The position numbers and the translations under genes are program-made. Source: DASPKT01 sp035626475 (GTDB lineage: Bacteria; Pseudomonadota; Alphaproteobacteria; Azospirillales; Azospirillaceae). From it: a stretch of DNA of 64,000 nucleotides. This document shows positions 50,422 through 59,991 of the stretch, piece by piece. The notes beneath the pieces were generated by a model. That model saw only the letters and a program-made list of their open reading frames with translations, ran no database searches and was not told where the DNA came from. The first letter of the stretch is position 1. Each line of letters begins with the position of its first letter. The stretch spans positions 62,001 to 126,000 of the forward strand of contig DASPNP010000053.1 of NCBI GenBank assembly GCA_035626475.1, read 5' to 3'.

Positions 50422-50678
50422 TTCCGGCCCCCTCTCAAGGACCCGAGACCAAACGCGGCGCACGGCGGTTGGCGCTGGCGGGAGCGGCGGCCTGCGCCGC
50501 CGCGGCCTGCTCGCCGACGGTCAAGGTGCAGGCGCCCGACAAGCCGATCGAGATCAACCTGAACATCCGCATCGAGCAGGAGGTCCGGGTCAAGATCGAC
50601 CGCGAGCTGGACGAGGCCTTCAGCAAGAACCCCGAGCTGTTCGGGCTGCCGACGGACAATAAGGAGAAGAAGAAATGA
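50418..50678 (+). CDS. ynbE: YnbE-like outer-membrane lipoprotein
   Basis: 86 residues. A signal-like segment ends at AAAAC with lipobox-like Cys about residue 31. Then come KPIEINLNIRIEQEVRVKIDRELDEAF, the short beta strand of YnbE, and a charged tail. In E. coli YnbE is the outer-membrane partner that extends YdbH. It overlaps the ydbH stop (ATGA) and is overlapped by ydbL. Confidence 0.88.
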   Translation: MIPAPSQGPETKRGARRLALAGAAACAAAACSPTVKVQAPDKPIEINLNIRIEQEVRVKIDRELDEAFSKNPELFGLPTDNKEKKK

Positions 50679-51028
50679 CGAGCCGCCGAGCCATGATGAC
50701 GCGCCTGGGCGCCGCCGTGCTGGGCGCCGGCCTGCTCCTGGCAGGCCCGGCCCTGGCCCAGGACAGCATCTCCGCCGCCAAGGCCGCCGGCTTGGTGGGC
50801 GAGCGGCCGGACGGGCTGGTCGGCTATGTCGCCGACAGTGTGCCGCCCAAGGTGCGCTCGCTGGTGGAGGAGGTGAATGACGGCCGCCGCCAGAAGTACG
50901 AAGAGATCGCCCGCTCCACCGGCCGCTCGCTGGCCGAGGTGCAGGCGGTGGCCGGCGACCGGCTGATCGCCGAGACCCCCGGCGGCCAGTACGTCATGAA
51001 CGCGGCCGGCCGCTGGTCGAAGAAGTAG
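50675..51028 (+). CDS. ydbL: YdbL-like periplasmic protein (DUF1318)
   Basis: 117 residues. A signal peptide (about 1-29, GPALAQ) precedes a DUF1318 domain with GLVGERPDGLVGYVADSVPPKVRSLVEEVNDGRRQKYEEIARSTGRSLAEVQAVAG. In E. coli YdbL regulates the assembly of the YdbH-YnbE bridge. The ATGA overlap with ynbE places it as third gene of the operon. Confidence 0.9.
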   Translation: MTSRRAMMTRLGAAVLGAGLLLAGPALAQDSISAAKAAGLVGERPDGLVGYVADSVPPKVRSLVEEVNDGRRQKYEEIARSTGRSLAEVQAVAGDRLIAETPGGQYVMNAAGRWSKK

Positions 51029-51029
51029 C

Positions 51030-52202
51030 TCACTCCGGCGCGGTCAGCTCGCCCTCGAGCGCGCGCCGGTAGATCCCGGCGATGCTGCCCGCGTCGAGCG
51101 GCACCGGGTTGGAGGCGGCGAAGGGGTCGGCCGCCGCCGCCTCCACCAGCTCCGACAGCCGGTCCTCGTCCAGCCCGAGCCCGCGCAGCGTGTGGGCGAT
51201 GCCCAGCTCCTCCCGCAGCGACAGGACGCAGGCGAGGAAGCCGTCGAAGCCGCCGTCCAGCCCGCAATAGGCCGCCAGCCGGTCGATCTTCGGCTCCACC
51301 GCCGGCCGGTTGTGCACCAGCACGTAGGGCATCAGCACGGCGGCGGCGAGGCCGTGGTGGGTGTCGCGCAGGGCGCCGATCGGGTCGGCCAGCGCCTGGA
51401 TGGCGCCCAGCCCCTTGCGGAAGGCGATCCCGCCCAGCATGGCCGCGCCCATCATGTGGGCCCGGGCCGACAGGTTGGCGCCGTTGCGGTAGGCGCGGGG
51501 CAGGGCATCCCGCGCCAGCCGCGCCCCCTCCACGGCCATGCCGTCGGCGATCGGGTCGTAGACCTCGGCGCACAGCGCCTCGATGTTGTGCGACAGCGCG
51601 TTCATGCCGCTGACAGCGGTGATGAAGGGCGGCAGGTTGATGGTCAGCTCCGGATCGGCGATGACCCGCGCCGGCATCAGGCCGGGATGGCAGAGCACGC
51701 GCTTGCGCCGTTCCTCGGGGCAGGTCAGGACCGCGTAGTGCCGCGCCTCCGCGCCGCTGCCCGCCGTCGTCGGCACCGCCACCAGCGGCGGCAGGCGGGG
51801 AATGACCGGCGTGTCCTGGAAGCAGACGAAGGATTCCAGCGGATGCTCCTGGCCGGCCGCCAGCAGGATCGCCTTGGCGGCGTCCATGGCAGTGCCGCCG
51901 CCCAGCGCGATCACCCCGTCATGCCGGCCGTCGCGGTAGAGGGCGGCGCCCTGGGCGGCCTGGGGGAAGGTCGGGTTGGCCCGGATGTCCGAGAAGACGC
52001 CGACGGGCAGGCCGGCCTCGTCCAGCAGCCCGCGCACCCGCTTGTAGATGCCGAGCCCCACCATGCCGCTGTCGGTGACCAGCAGCGGCCGCTCCAGCCC
52101 CAGCTCGCGGCAGGCGGCCGCCAGCTCGGTGATCCGCCCGGCGCCGAAGCGGATGGGCGTCGGATAGACCCAGTCGCTCCTCAGCCGGTTGACGTCCTCC
52201 AC
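51030..52202 (-). CDS. iron-containing alcohol dehydrogenase
   Basis: 390 residues of the group III Fe-ADH family. The nucleotide-binding GGGTAMDAAKAILL and VAVPTTAGSGAEARHYAVL are typical, and SGMNALSHNIEALCAEVYDP with DTHHGLAAAVLMPYVLVHN supplies His metal ligands. It would oxidise an alcohol or reduce an aldehyde with NAD(P); the substrate is unknown. GTG 52202 was chosen because AAGGAG lies 7 nt upstream, better than 52238. It ends one base after the ydbL stop, in convergent orientation. Confidence 0.9.
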   Translation of the reverse strand: MEDVNRLRSDWVYPTPIRFGAGRITELAAACRELGLERPLLVTDSGMVGLGIYKRVRGLLDEAGLPVGVFSDIRANPTFPQAAQGAALYRDGRHDGVIALGGGTAMDAAKAILLAAGQEHPLESFVCFQDTPVIPRLPPLVAVPTTAGSGAEARHYAVLTCPEERRKRVLCHPGLMPARVIADPELTINLPPFITAVSGMNALSHNIEALCAEVYDPIADGMAVEGARLARDALPRAYRNGANLSARAHMMGAAMLGGIAFRKGLGAIQALADPIGALRDTHHGLAAAVLMPYVLVHNRPAVEPKIDRLAAYCGLDGGFDGFLACVLSLREELGIAHTLRGLGLDEDRLSELVEAAAADPFAASNPVPLDAGSIAGIYRRALEGELTAPE

Positions 52203-52291
52203 GACCGCACTCCTTGCCTTACGGTGCCCTATGAACACCGCAGAGGCCCGGTGGTTACCGGCGGACCATCAACTCACCCCTTATCCCCTGT

Positions 52292-53014
52292 TCAGGGGAA
52301 GGGGCATCGGTCGGAGACGACCTCGACGAAGGAGCGCGAGCCGGGCGTGAGGGTGAAGCGGTGCTCGGTGCCGCCGATGACGACCGAATGGGTCAGCGGC
52401 AGCAGGCCCGTCGCCTCGGTCTTGTTGCCGTCGACCTGGACGAAGCGGACGGTGATCGGCTTGGTCGGGTCGAACCAGGCCTCGGCATTGCCGGTGGGCG
52501 TGCGATCCGGCACGCCCTCGCCGGTGACGGTCAGCGCCCCCTCGGCGAAGGCCACGGAGGTGTTGGAACCCTTGTAGACCGGCGTGGCGACGACGAAGCG
52601 CTTCTTCTCCGGCGGGGTGCATTTGCGCTGCGCGCCGGTCTGCTCGATCAGGAAGGCCAGCCGGTTGGCGTCGACGCCCTCGGCCAGCTTGCGGGCCAGC
52701 AGGTCGCGCAGCCGCGCCATGTCGCCCGTGGGGACCTCGCGGTTGTAGCGGACCTCCAGCTCGTTCACCCGGATCTGCGCGTTCTGCAGCGCCGTCTGGT
52801 ACTGGGCGGCGCGACGGTCGGCGGCGTCGCGGGCGGCGGTCATCTCCGCCAGCTCCTGCGACACGGTGCGCTCCCGGCTCTTCATCTGCTCGGCGCCGAG
52901 CTGGTAGGAGAAGGCGGCGGGAAGGCCGATGGCGACGGCGGCGGCCGCGACCGTCGCCAGGCGCACCCAGAAGCGGCGGCGGTAACGGCGGTTGTAGTCG
53001 TAGCCGAAGCTCAT
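52292..53014 (-). CDS. membrane-anchored coiled-coil protein of unknown function
   Basis: 240 residues. A short basic N-terminus, one membrane helix (about 17-36), a coiled coil (about 45-90, RTVSQELAEMTAARDAADRRAAQYQ) and a C-terminal beta-like domain (VYKGSNTSVAFAEGALTVTGEGVP to SVVIGGTEHRFTLTPGSR). It is probably periplasmic beyond the helix. A symmetrical CCCCT...AGGGG hairpin overlaps its end (about 52277-52304). No family is recognised. Confidence 0.7.
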   Translation of the reverse strand: MSFGYDYNRRYRRRFWVRLATVAAAAVAIGLPAAFSYQLGAEQMKSRERTVSQELAEMTAARDAADRRAAQYQTALQNAQIRVNELEVRYNREVPTGDMARLRDLLARKLAEGVDANRLAFLIEQTGAQRKCTPPEKKRFVVATPVYKGSNTSVAFAEGALTVTGEGVPDRTPTGNAEAWFDPTKPITVRFVQVDGNKTEATGLLPLTHSVVIGGTEHRFTLTPGSRSFVEVVSDRCPFP

Positions 53015-53119
53015 GGAGGCGGGCCTGCCAGCTAGCCGGTTGGGGGTACCGCGACGGGTGGGGGCCGTCGCGCGCGAACCCTAGCCATGACCGGCCGCAA
53101 ACTCAAGCCGCGCGCGGGC

Positions 53120-53677
53120 TCAGCCCTTCGGCAGCGCCGCCTCGACCGCCTTCGTCAGTTCCGGCGAGTCGGGCGCGACCTTGCTGGGGAAGGCGGCGAC
53201 GAGATTGCCCTGGGCGTCCAGCAGGTACTTGTGGAAGTTCCACTTGGGCGCGCCCTTCTCGGCGGCGGCCCATTTGTAGAAGGGGTGCGCCTGGGGGCCG
53301 GTGACCGGCTCCTTGGTCGTCATGGGGAAGTCGACCGCGAAGTTGACCTCGCAGAACTCCTTGATCTCCTTTTCGGACCCCGGCTCCTGGCCGCCGAAAT
53401 CGTTGGCCGGCACGCCCAGCACCACCAGCCCCTTGTCCTGGTAGCGCTCCCACAGGGCCTGGAGCCCCTTGTACTGGGGCGTGTAGCCGCAGAGCGAGGC
53501 GGTGTTCACCACCAGCACGGCCTTGCCCTTGTAGCCGGACAGGGGCAGTTCCCCGCCCTCGATGGCGGTGAAGCGGAAATCGTGCGCGCCGGCGGCCTGG
53601 GCCGGCTGAATCGTGGCCAGCGCAATGAAGGCCATGGCGGGCAGCAGGAACGAGAGGGTCGGGACGAGGCTGCGCAT
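53120..53677 (-). CDS. periplasmic glutathione peroxidase family protein
   Basis: 185 residues with a signal peptide (about 1-28). The GPx fold is clear: VLVVNTASLCGYTPQYKGLQ with the peroxidatic Cys63, the GVPANDFGGQEPGS Gln and the KWNFHKYLLD Trp-Asn of the active site. It is a Cys-type, likely thioredoxin- or similar-dependent peroxidase; a periplasmic location is unusual but common in alphaproteobacteria. ATG 53677 starts the signal peptide. Confidence 0.9.
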   Translation of the reverse strand: MRSLVPTLSFLLPAMAFIALATIQPAQAAGAHDFRFTAIEGGELPLSGYKGKAVLVVNTASLCGYTPQYKGLQALWERYQDKGLVVLGVPANDFGGQEPGSEKEIKEFCEVNFAVDFPMTTKEPVTGPQAHPFYKWAAAEKGAPKWNFHKYLLDAQGNLVAAFPSKVAPDSPELTKAVEAALPKG

Positions 53678-53702
53678 CGGGTGTGGTCTCCGCAAGGGCC
53701 GG

Positions 53703-54311
53703 ATGGTAACGGTGCTTGCCCAAGATAGCGGCGAATTCCTCGCCGTCCAGCCGGGAGCCCCTGGATTGCGCGCCCTGTTCCTCGACCGCGACGGCGTCAT
53801 CAATGTCGACCACGGCTATGTCCACGCCGCCGCCAACTTCGACTTCACCCCCGGCATCTTCGATCTGACCCGGCGGGCGCAGGACGCCGGTTTCCGGCTT
53901 GTCGTGGTGACCAACCAGGCCGGCATCGCCCGCGGCTACTACACCGAGGCGCAGTTCCGGGAACTTACGGACTGGATGGTGGCGCGCTTCCGGGAGCGGG
54001 GCGTCGACATCGCGCTGGTGCAATGGTCGCCCTTCCACCCGACGGCGGGCCGCCCGCCCTACGACCGGGACAGTTTCTGGCGTAAGCCCAACCCCGGCAT
54101 GATCCTGGACGCCGCCCGCCGCCTGCGCCTGGATCCCGGGCGCTCGCTGATGCTGGGCGACCAGCCGACCGACATGACGGCGGCGCTCAGGGCGGGGGTG
54201 CCGCGCCGCGTGCTGGTCACCCACGGCACCGGCATCGACAGCGCCGACGCCACCGACCGCGTCGCCGACATCGAAGAGGCGGCGCGGCGGTTCGGGGAGC
54301 TGGTGGGGTAG
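53703..54311 (+). CDS. GmhB-like HAD phosphatase without zinc cysteines
   Basis: 202 residues. The HAD motif LFLDRDGVINVDHGYV (Asp28, Asp30) and VVTNQAGIARGYYTEAQF are typical of D-glycero-D-manno-heptose-1,7-bisphosphate 7-phosphatase; KPNPGMILDAARRL and MLGDQPTDMTAALRAG complete the site. The zinc loop of GmhB (Cys-x-His...Cys-x-Cys) is replaced by SPFHPTAGRPPYDRDSFWRK, with no Cys. So it is a HAD-IIIA hydrolase related to GmhB; the substrate may still be a heptose bisphosphate. It is divergent from the peroxidase gene; no other heptose gene lies nearby. Confidence 0.8.
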   Translation: MVTVLAQDSGEFLAVQPGAPGLRALFLDRDGVINVDHGYVHAAANFDFTPGIFDLTRRAQDAGFRLVVVTNQAGIARGYYTEAQFRELTDWMVARFRERGVDIALVQWSPFHPTAGRPPYDRDSFWRKPNPGMILDAARRLRLDPGRSLMLGDQPTDMTAALRAGVPRRVLVTHGTGIDSADATDRVADIEEAARRFGELVG

Positions 54312-54316
54312 GGGGT

Positions 54317-54507
54317 ATCCCTCGCCCCTTGCGGGAGAGGGATGGGACCCGGCGCGAAAGCGACGGGAGGGTGAGGGGGCGGCGGGCGCAGCCCGACGTT
54401 CTCACCCGCTGTTCCAAGATCAGCCGCCGAGCGGCCGCTTCGCGGCACCCCTCATCCTCCCCAAGCAGGCTTGGGGCCCCATCCTTCTCCCGCAAGGGGA
54501 GAAGGAT
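54317..54507. repeat. 191-bp palindromic intergenic repeat, family R1 copy 3
   Basis: It starts ATCCCTCGCCCCTTGCGGG and ends CCCGCAAGGGGAGAAGGAT, in the same arm orientation as copy 2. The core (CTGTTCCAAGATCAG) is inverted relative to the arms compared with copy 2. It lies between gmhB-like and lptD, both ending here. Confidence 0.88.
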
Positions 54508-54525
54508 TACGCGGCGCCCCGGCCT

Positions 54526-56808
54526 TTACCGCTGTGTCTCCGCCGGGCCCAGCAGGCCGGTGCCGGAGAGCGAGGGGCCGACGAACTCGCCGAGGTTCTT
54601 GAAGACCAGGCGGAAGAAGACGCGGTCGCCCGATTCGATGCCCGAGCGCCGGGTGAAGTCGCGTTCGCCGACCAGCTGGAAGGCGAAGCATTCGTCCTGG
54701 TAGGTCAGCACCAGCCCGGTGGAGATCGGCCCGCCATCCTCCGCCAGGTCGCGGCGGTGGCTGATGCCGGCCGACCAGTTCTGGGAGAAGGTGGAGTTGA
54801 TGCCGAGCGTGATCTCCTCGCGGTCGCGGGACGCGGTGCCGCCCTCCAGCGCCAGCCGGTCGATGAACAGATAGTTGCCGCTGACCCGGAACTGCGGCGG
54901 GCCGGCGACACCGAACAGATCGTGCTGGCGCGGCTGGAAGTCCGTGTTGTCCAGGCGGAAGCCGTAGCTGACGTCGATCCAGGGGCTGGGCGTGATCTCG
55001 ATCCGGCCGACATAGTCGGACAGGCGGGTGTCCAGCCCGGAGGCGCCGGGATAGTCGTTCTCGCGCTGCAGCCGGTAGCTCTGGCCGAAGAACAGGGTGC
55101 TGCTGCCGCCGCCGAAGCCGTAGAGGCCCGCGCGCACGCCATAGGTCACGCGCTGCCCGCCCTCCAGCCGGTCGATGCCGGGGAAGCGCGAGGGCAGGAA
55201 CAGGTTGGTGTGGTCGAACTCGACGTCCTGGCTGTCCTCGTTCGGCAGCCGGCCGACATTGGGGGAGCGCGGCGCCGCCGTCAGCGACACGATCGGCTCG
55301 ACCAGCTGGTTCACCGTGCCGACGGTACGCGCCATGGGCAGGCTGGTGGTGAAATGCGCCCGGGCGAAGAGCCGCAGCTTGTCCAGCGAATCGTCGTCCC
55401 CGGCGATGCCGGCGCTGTTCAGGTCGGTGACGTGGTAGGCGTCGGCGCGGGCGCTGGCGCCCAGGCTGGAGACCAGGCCGATCGGCGCCACGAAGCTGCG
55501 CATCCAGCCGGCCTCGGTGGAGGCGCGCCGGGTGTCGATGCCGCTGCCGCGGGTCAGCGACAGCAGGTTGGCGTCCAGCGACCAGCGGCCGCCCAGCATC
55601 GCGTTGGGCTCGCCCAGCGCGCTGTAGGTCACCAGCGGCGCCACGGTCGGCTCCTCCTCGGGGTTGCCGGGGCGAAGGTCCTGGAAGCTGTAGGCGTTGA
55701 TGGCGAGGTAGTCGCGCGCCACGAACCGCTCGGCGAAGATCCGGGTGCGCAGCAGATCCTCGTCGCTGTAGTCGTAGCGGCGGAGATGGGCGTTGTCGGT
55801 CACGCGCTGCAGGTCGAAGCCCCAGCGCCACGCCTCGTCCAGGTCGAAACGGCCGGTGCCGAACAGGTGGCCGCGGAAGTCCTTCTCGGTCGTGCGCTGC
55901 TCGCCGAAGCCCTCGAACCGGGTGGCGTAGGTGCCGCTGCCCGACAGGGTCAGGCTGCCGTTGCCGAAGCGCTGGCGCCACTCGCCACCGAGCAGCAGGC
56001 CGTCCTCCGTGCTGGGCGTGACCTCGAAGGTCGCGTCCATGCTGGGGCCGATATCCCAGTAGTAGTAGGCGCGGGCGAAGGTGCCGAGGTCCGAGCTGTG
56101 GCCGCCGCCCGGCGCCAGGAAGCCGGAGCGCCGCTCCACCGTCGGGTCGGGATGGGCGAAGAACGGCACGTAGGCGACCGGGACGCCGAACAGCTCCATC
56201 ACCGCGTCGCGGTAGTAGATGTCGCGCTTCTCCTGGTCGTGGGTGACGCGCGCCGCCCGGATCTGCCACAGCGGCGGACGGGTCGGATCGTCCTTGCACA
56301 GGCTGCAGGGCGAGTAGACGGCGCGGGAGATGCGGGTGTAGCGCCCGTCCAGCCGCTCGCCCTGGGCGCCGGCGATGCGGGCGTTGTCGGCCATGAGGAT
56401 GCGGACATTGTCGATGAAGCCGCGGCCCATGTCCTCGGTCAGCTCGACATAGTCGGCGAAGATCACCTCGCCGGTGCCCTCGAGCATGCGGACATTGCCT
56501 GAGGCGACGACGACATTGTTCTTCGGGCTGTAGCTGACCGTGTCGGCCAGCAGGATGCGGGTGCCCTGCGACAGCTCGACATTGCCGGTCGCCGTGACGA
56601 TGCCGAGTTCCTCGTCATGGGTCAGCGTGTCGGCGTTGAACAGGACGGGCGGCTTGTCCTCGCGGGCCGGCGTGGCCGGTGCGGGAGCCTGGGCGACGGC
56701 GCTCCCGATCGCGGGGAGCGACAGAACCAGGGCCAGCGCCGCGCCACGCAGCAGCCGGTCCCTCATCCCGCCGAGCACCCGGCGGGCTTTGCCCGAAATC
56801 CTTGCCAT
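54526..56808 (-). CDS. lptD: LPS assembly outer membrane protein LptD
   Basis: 760 residues with a signal peptide. The N-terminal OstA/LptA-like beta-jellyroll (NADTLTHDEELGIVTATGNVELSQGTRILLADTVSYSPKNNVVVASG) leads into the LptD barrel (QIRAARVTHDQEKRDIYYRDAVMELFGVPVAYVPFFAHPDPTVERRSGFL and later YRLQRENDYPGASGLDTRLSDYVGRIEI). LptD with LptE inserts LPS in the outer leaflet. Start ATG 56808 (GGGAAAG upstream); a GTG at 56817 is possible. In most alphaproteobacteria surA and pdxA follow lptD; here a repeat and the GmhB-like gene do. Confidence 0.95.
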   Translation of the reverse strand: MARISGKARRVLGGMRDRLLRGAALALVLSLPAIGSAVAQAPAPATPAREDKPPVLFNADTLTHDEELGIVTATGNVELSQGTRILLADTVSYSPKNNVVVASGNVRMLEGTGEVIFADYVELTEDMGRGFIDNVRILMADNARIAGAQGERLDGRYTRISRAVYSPCSLCKDDPTRPPLWQIRAARVTHDQEKRDIYYRDAVMELFGVPVAYVPFFAHPDPTVERRSGFLAPGGGHSSDLGTFARAYYYWDIGPSMDATFEVTPSTEDGLLLGGEWRQRFGNGSLTLSGSGTYATRFEGFGEQRTTEKDFRGHLFGTGRFDLDEAWRWGFDLQRVTDNAHLRRYDYSDEDLLRTRIFAERFVARDYLAINAYSFQDLRPGNPEEEPTVAPLVTYSALGEPNAMLGGRWSLDANLLSLTRGSGIDTRRASTEAGWMRSFVAPIGLVSSLGASARADAYHVTDLNSAGIAGDDDSLDKLRLFARAHFTTSLPMARTVGTVNQLVEPIVSLTAAPRSPNVGRLPNEDSQDVEFDHTNLFLPSRFPGIDRLEGGQRVTYGVRAGLYGFGGGSSTLFFGQSYRLQRENDYPGASGLDTRLSDYVGRIEITPSPWIDVSYGFRLDNTDFQPRQHDLFGVAGPPQFRVSGNYLFIDRLALEGGTASRDREEITLGINSTFSQNWSAGISHRRDLAEDGGPISTGLVLTYQDECFAFQLVGERDFTRRSGIESGDRVFFRLVFKNLGEFVGPSLSGTGLLGPAETQR

Positions 56809-56932
56809 GAGGGACACTTTCCCGAAGCGGGGAGGCGAGTCAACCCGGCTCGGGCGGGAGGCGCCCTGCGCGGAAGGCTGAACCGGGCGGGTGGGTCCGG
56901 CCGGCAGCCGGACCCTACGACAGCCCAGGTGC

Positions 56933-57175
56933 CTAGGTGAAGGCCTTGAAGGTGATGATGGTGAAGGTGTCCTTCACCCCGGGCAGGACCTGCAGCTTGC
57001 CCGTGACGAAGTGCCCGATGTCGTCGCCGTCGCTGAGATAGCACTTCATCATCAGGTCGTACTGGCCTGAGATGGAATGCACTTCGGAGACTTCCGACAC
57101 CTCCTGGACGGCGGCGTCGGCGACCTCGTAGGCCTTGCCGAGCTGGCACTTCACCAGGACGAAGATGGTCTGCAC
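56933..57175 (-). CDS. stand-alone Lrp/AsnC ligand-binding (RAM) domain protein
   Basis: 80 residues, the size of one RAM domain, without DNA-binding part. QTIFVLVKCQLGKAYEVADAAVQEV, VHSISGQYDLMMKCYL and the final VLPGVKDTFTIITFKAF fit the beta-alpha-beta-beta-alpha-beta fold of the AsnC family. Single-domain members bind amino acids or modulate full-length Lrp proteins; the partner is not in the window. It lies 10 bp after the helicase gene and probably shares its transcript. Confidence 0.9.
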   Translation of the reverse strand: MQTIFVLVKCQLGKAYEVADAAVQEVSEVSEVHSISGQYDLMMKCYLSDGDDIGHFVTGKLQVLPGVKDTFTIITFKAFT

Positions 57176-57185
57176 GGGCGGGGCC

Positions 57186-58844
<1,659 letters not shown>

Positions 58845-59064
58845 CAGGCCTGTATGTCTTTGATGGTTGGAACGATAGACGCCGCGACATCAGCCGCAGG
58901 GACCGGAAGCCGCAGGGATCGGCTAGTTAACGGGAAACCGCGTTCCCCGTTCCGCAAGATCCTATCCCTTGGATCTAACCCGCGCGGAATCGCGGCGGGA
59001 AAGGGTTTCCTTGGGATCGCCGGATCGATATCAACTCCAGCGCGCACAAGCAAGGATTTACGCG

Positions 59065-59775
59065 ATGCCGGCCCTTTCACGACCGTCCCTAGTGCTTCTT
59101 CCCGGCCTTCTCTGCGACCGCGCGCTCTGGGAACACCAGGTGGCACACCTCGGCGAGCTGGCCGGGATCGCCGTTCCGGACCTGACCCGGCACGACTCGG
59201 TCGCCGACATGGCGCGGCATGTGCTGGCTGAGGCGCCGGAGCGGTTCGCGCTGGCCGGCCTGTCCATGGGCGGCTACGTCGCGCTGGAGATCATGCGCCA
59301 GGCGCCGGAGCGGGTGGACCGGCTCTGCCTGGTCGACACCAGCGCCCGCGCCGACAGCGAGGAGCAGTCCAAGCGCCGGCGCATGCTGATGAGCCTGGCG
59401 CGCACCGGCAAGTTCAAGGGCGTGACGCCCAGCCTGCTGCCCATGCTGCTGAGCCCGGTCAACCTCGAGAACCAGGCGATCACCGGCACCGTGATGGCGA
59501 TGGCGGAGCGGGTGGGGCGCGACGCCTTCCTGCGGCACCAGACGGCGATCCTGGCGCGGCCGGACAGCCGGGGCGACCTCGGCCGCATCGCGTGCCCGAC
59601 CCTGGTGATCGTCGGGCGCGAGGACGCGCTGACGCCGCCCGACCGCGCGGAGGAGATGGCCTCGGGCGTGCCGGGCGCGCGGCTTGCCGTCATCGAGCAG
59701 TGCGGCCATCTGGCGCCGCTGGAGCAGCCGCAGGCCACCACCGCGCTGATGCGGCAGTGGCTTCTCTATCCCTGA
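59065..59775 (+). CDS. alpha/beta hydrolase
   Basis: 236 residues. The fold starts VLLPGLLCDRALWEHQVAHL; the nucleophile elbow is LAGLSMGGYVALEIM (Ser about 70), the acid in IVGREDALTPPD and the His in EQCGHLAPLEQP. It resembles the RsbQ/BioH-like small esterases; the substrate is unknown. AAGGA lies upstream of ATG 59065. A 44-residue His-rich peptide gene follows. Confidence 0.88.
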   Translation: MPALSRPSLVLLPGLLCDRALWEHQVAHLGELAGIAVPDLTRHDSVADMARHVLAEAPERFALAGLSMGGYVALEIMRQAPERVDRLCLVDTSARADSEEQSKRRRMLMSLARTGKFKGVTPSLLPMLLSPVNLENQAITGTVMAMAERVGRDAFLRHQTAILARPDSRGDLGRIACPTLVIVGREDALTPPDRAEEMASGVPGARLAVIEQCGHLAPLEQPQATTALMRQWLLYP

Positions 59776-59829
59776 GCTTTCGGCTAGGTTCCCGGCCGGA
59801 ACGGATCACCCCCTCAACGGAGCGTCACC

Positions 59830-59964
59830 ATGGCCGCCCTCGGCATCGGCATCTTCATCGGCCTGAGCGTCCTGGCCGCCATCTGCATCGTCGCCGTGCC
59901 GGGCCCGGCGGGCGCCCGCGACCATGACCATCACGGCCATGGCCACGGCCACGGGCACCACTGA
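59830..59964 (+). CDS. 44-residue membrane peptide with His-rich tail
   Basis: ATG 59830, with GGAG 6 nt upstream, encodes one membrane helix (LGIGIFIGLSVLAAICIVAV) followed by GPAGARDHDHHGHGHGHGHH, a tail with eight His and two Asp in the last 14 positions. It stops at TGA 59962-59964. The tail should bind Ni, Zn or Cu; its side of the membrane is unsure. It lies 54 bp after the hydrolase gene. Too short for most gene finders, but the ribosome site and amphipathic layout support it. Confidence 0.6.
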   Translation: MAALGIGIFIGLSVLAAICIVAVPGPAGARDHDHHGHGHGHGHH

Positions 59965-59991
59965 GCCTTGGGGCACCGCTGAGCCCGGCGA

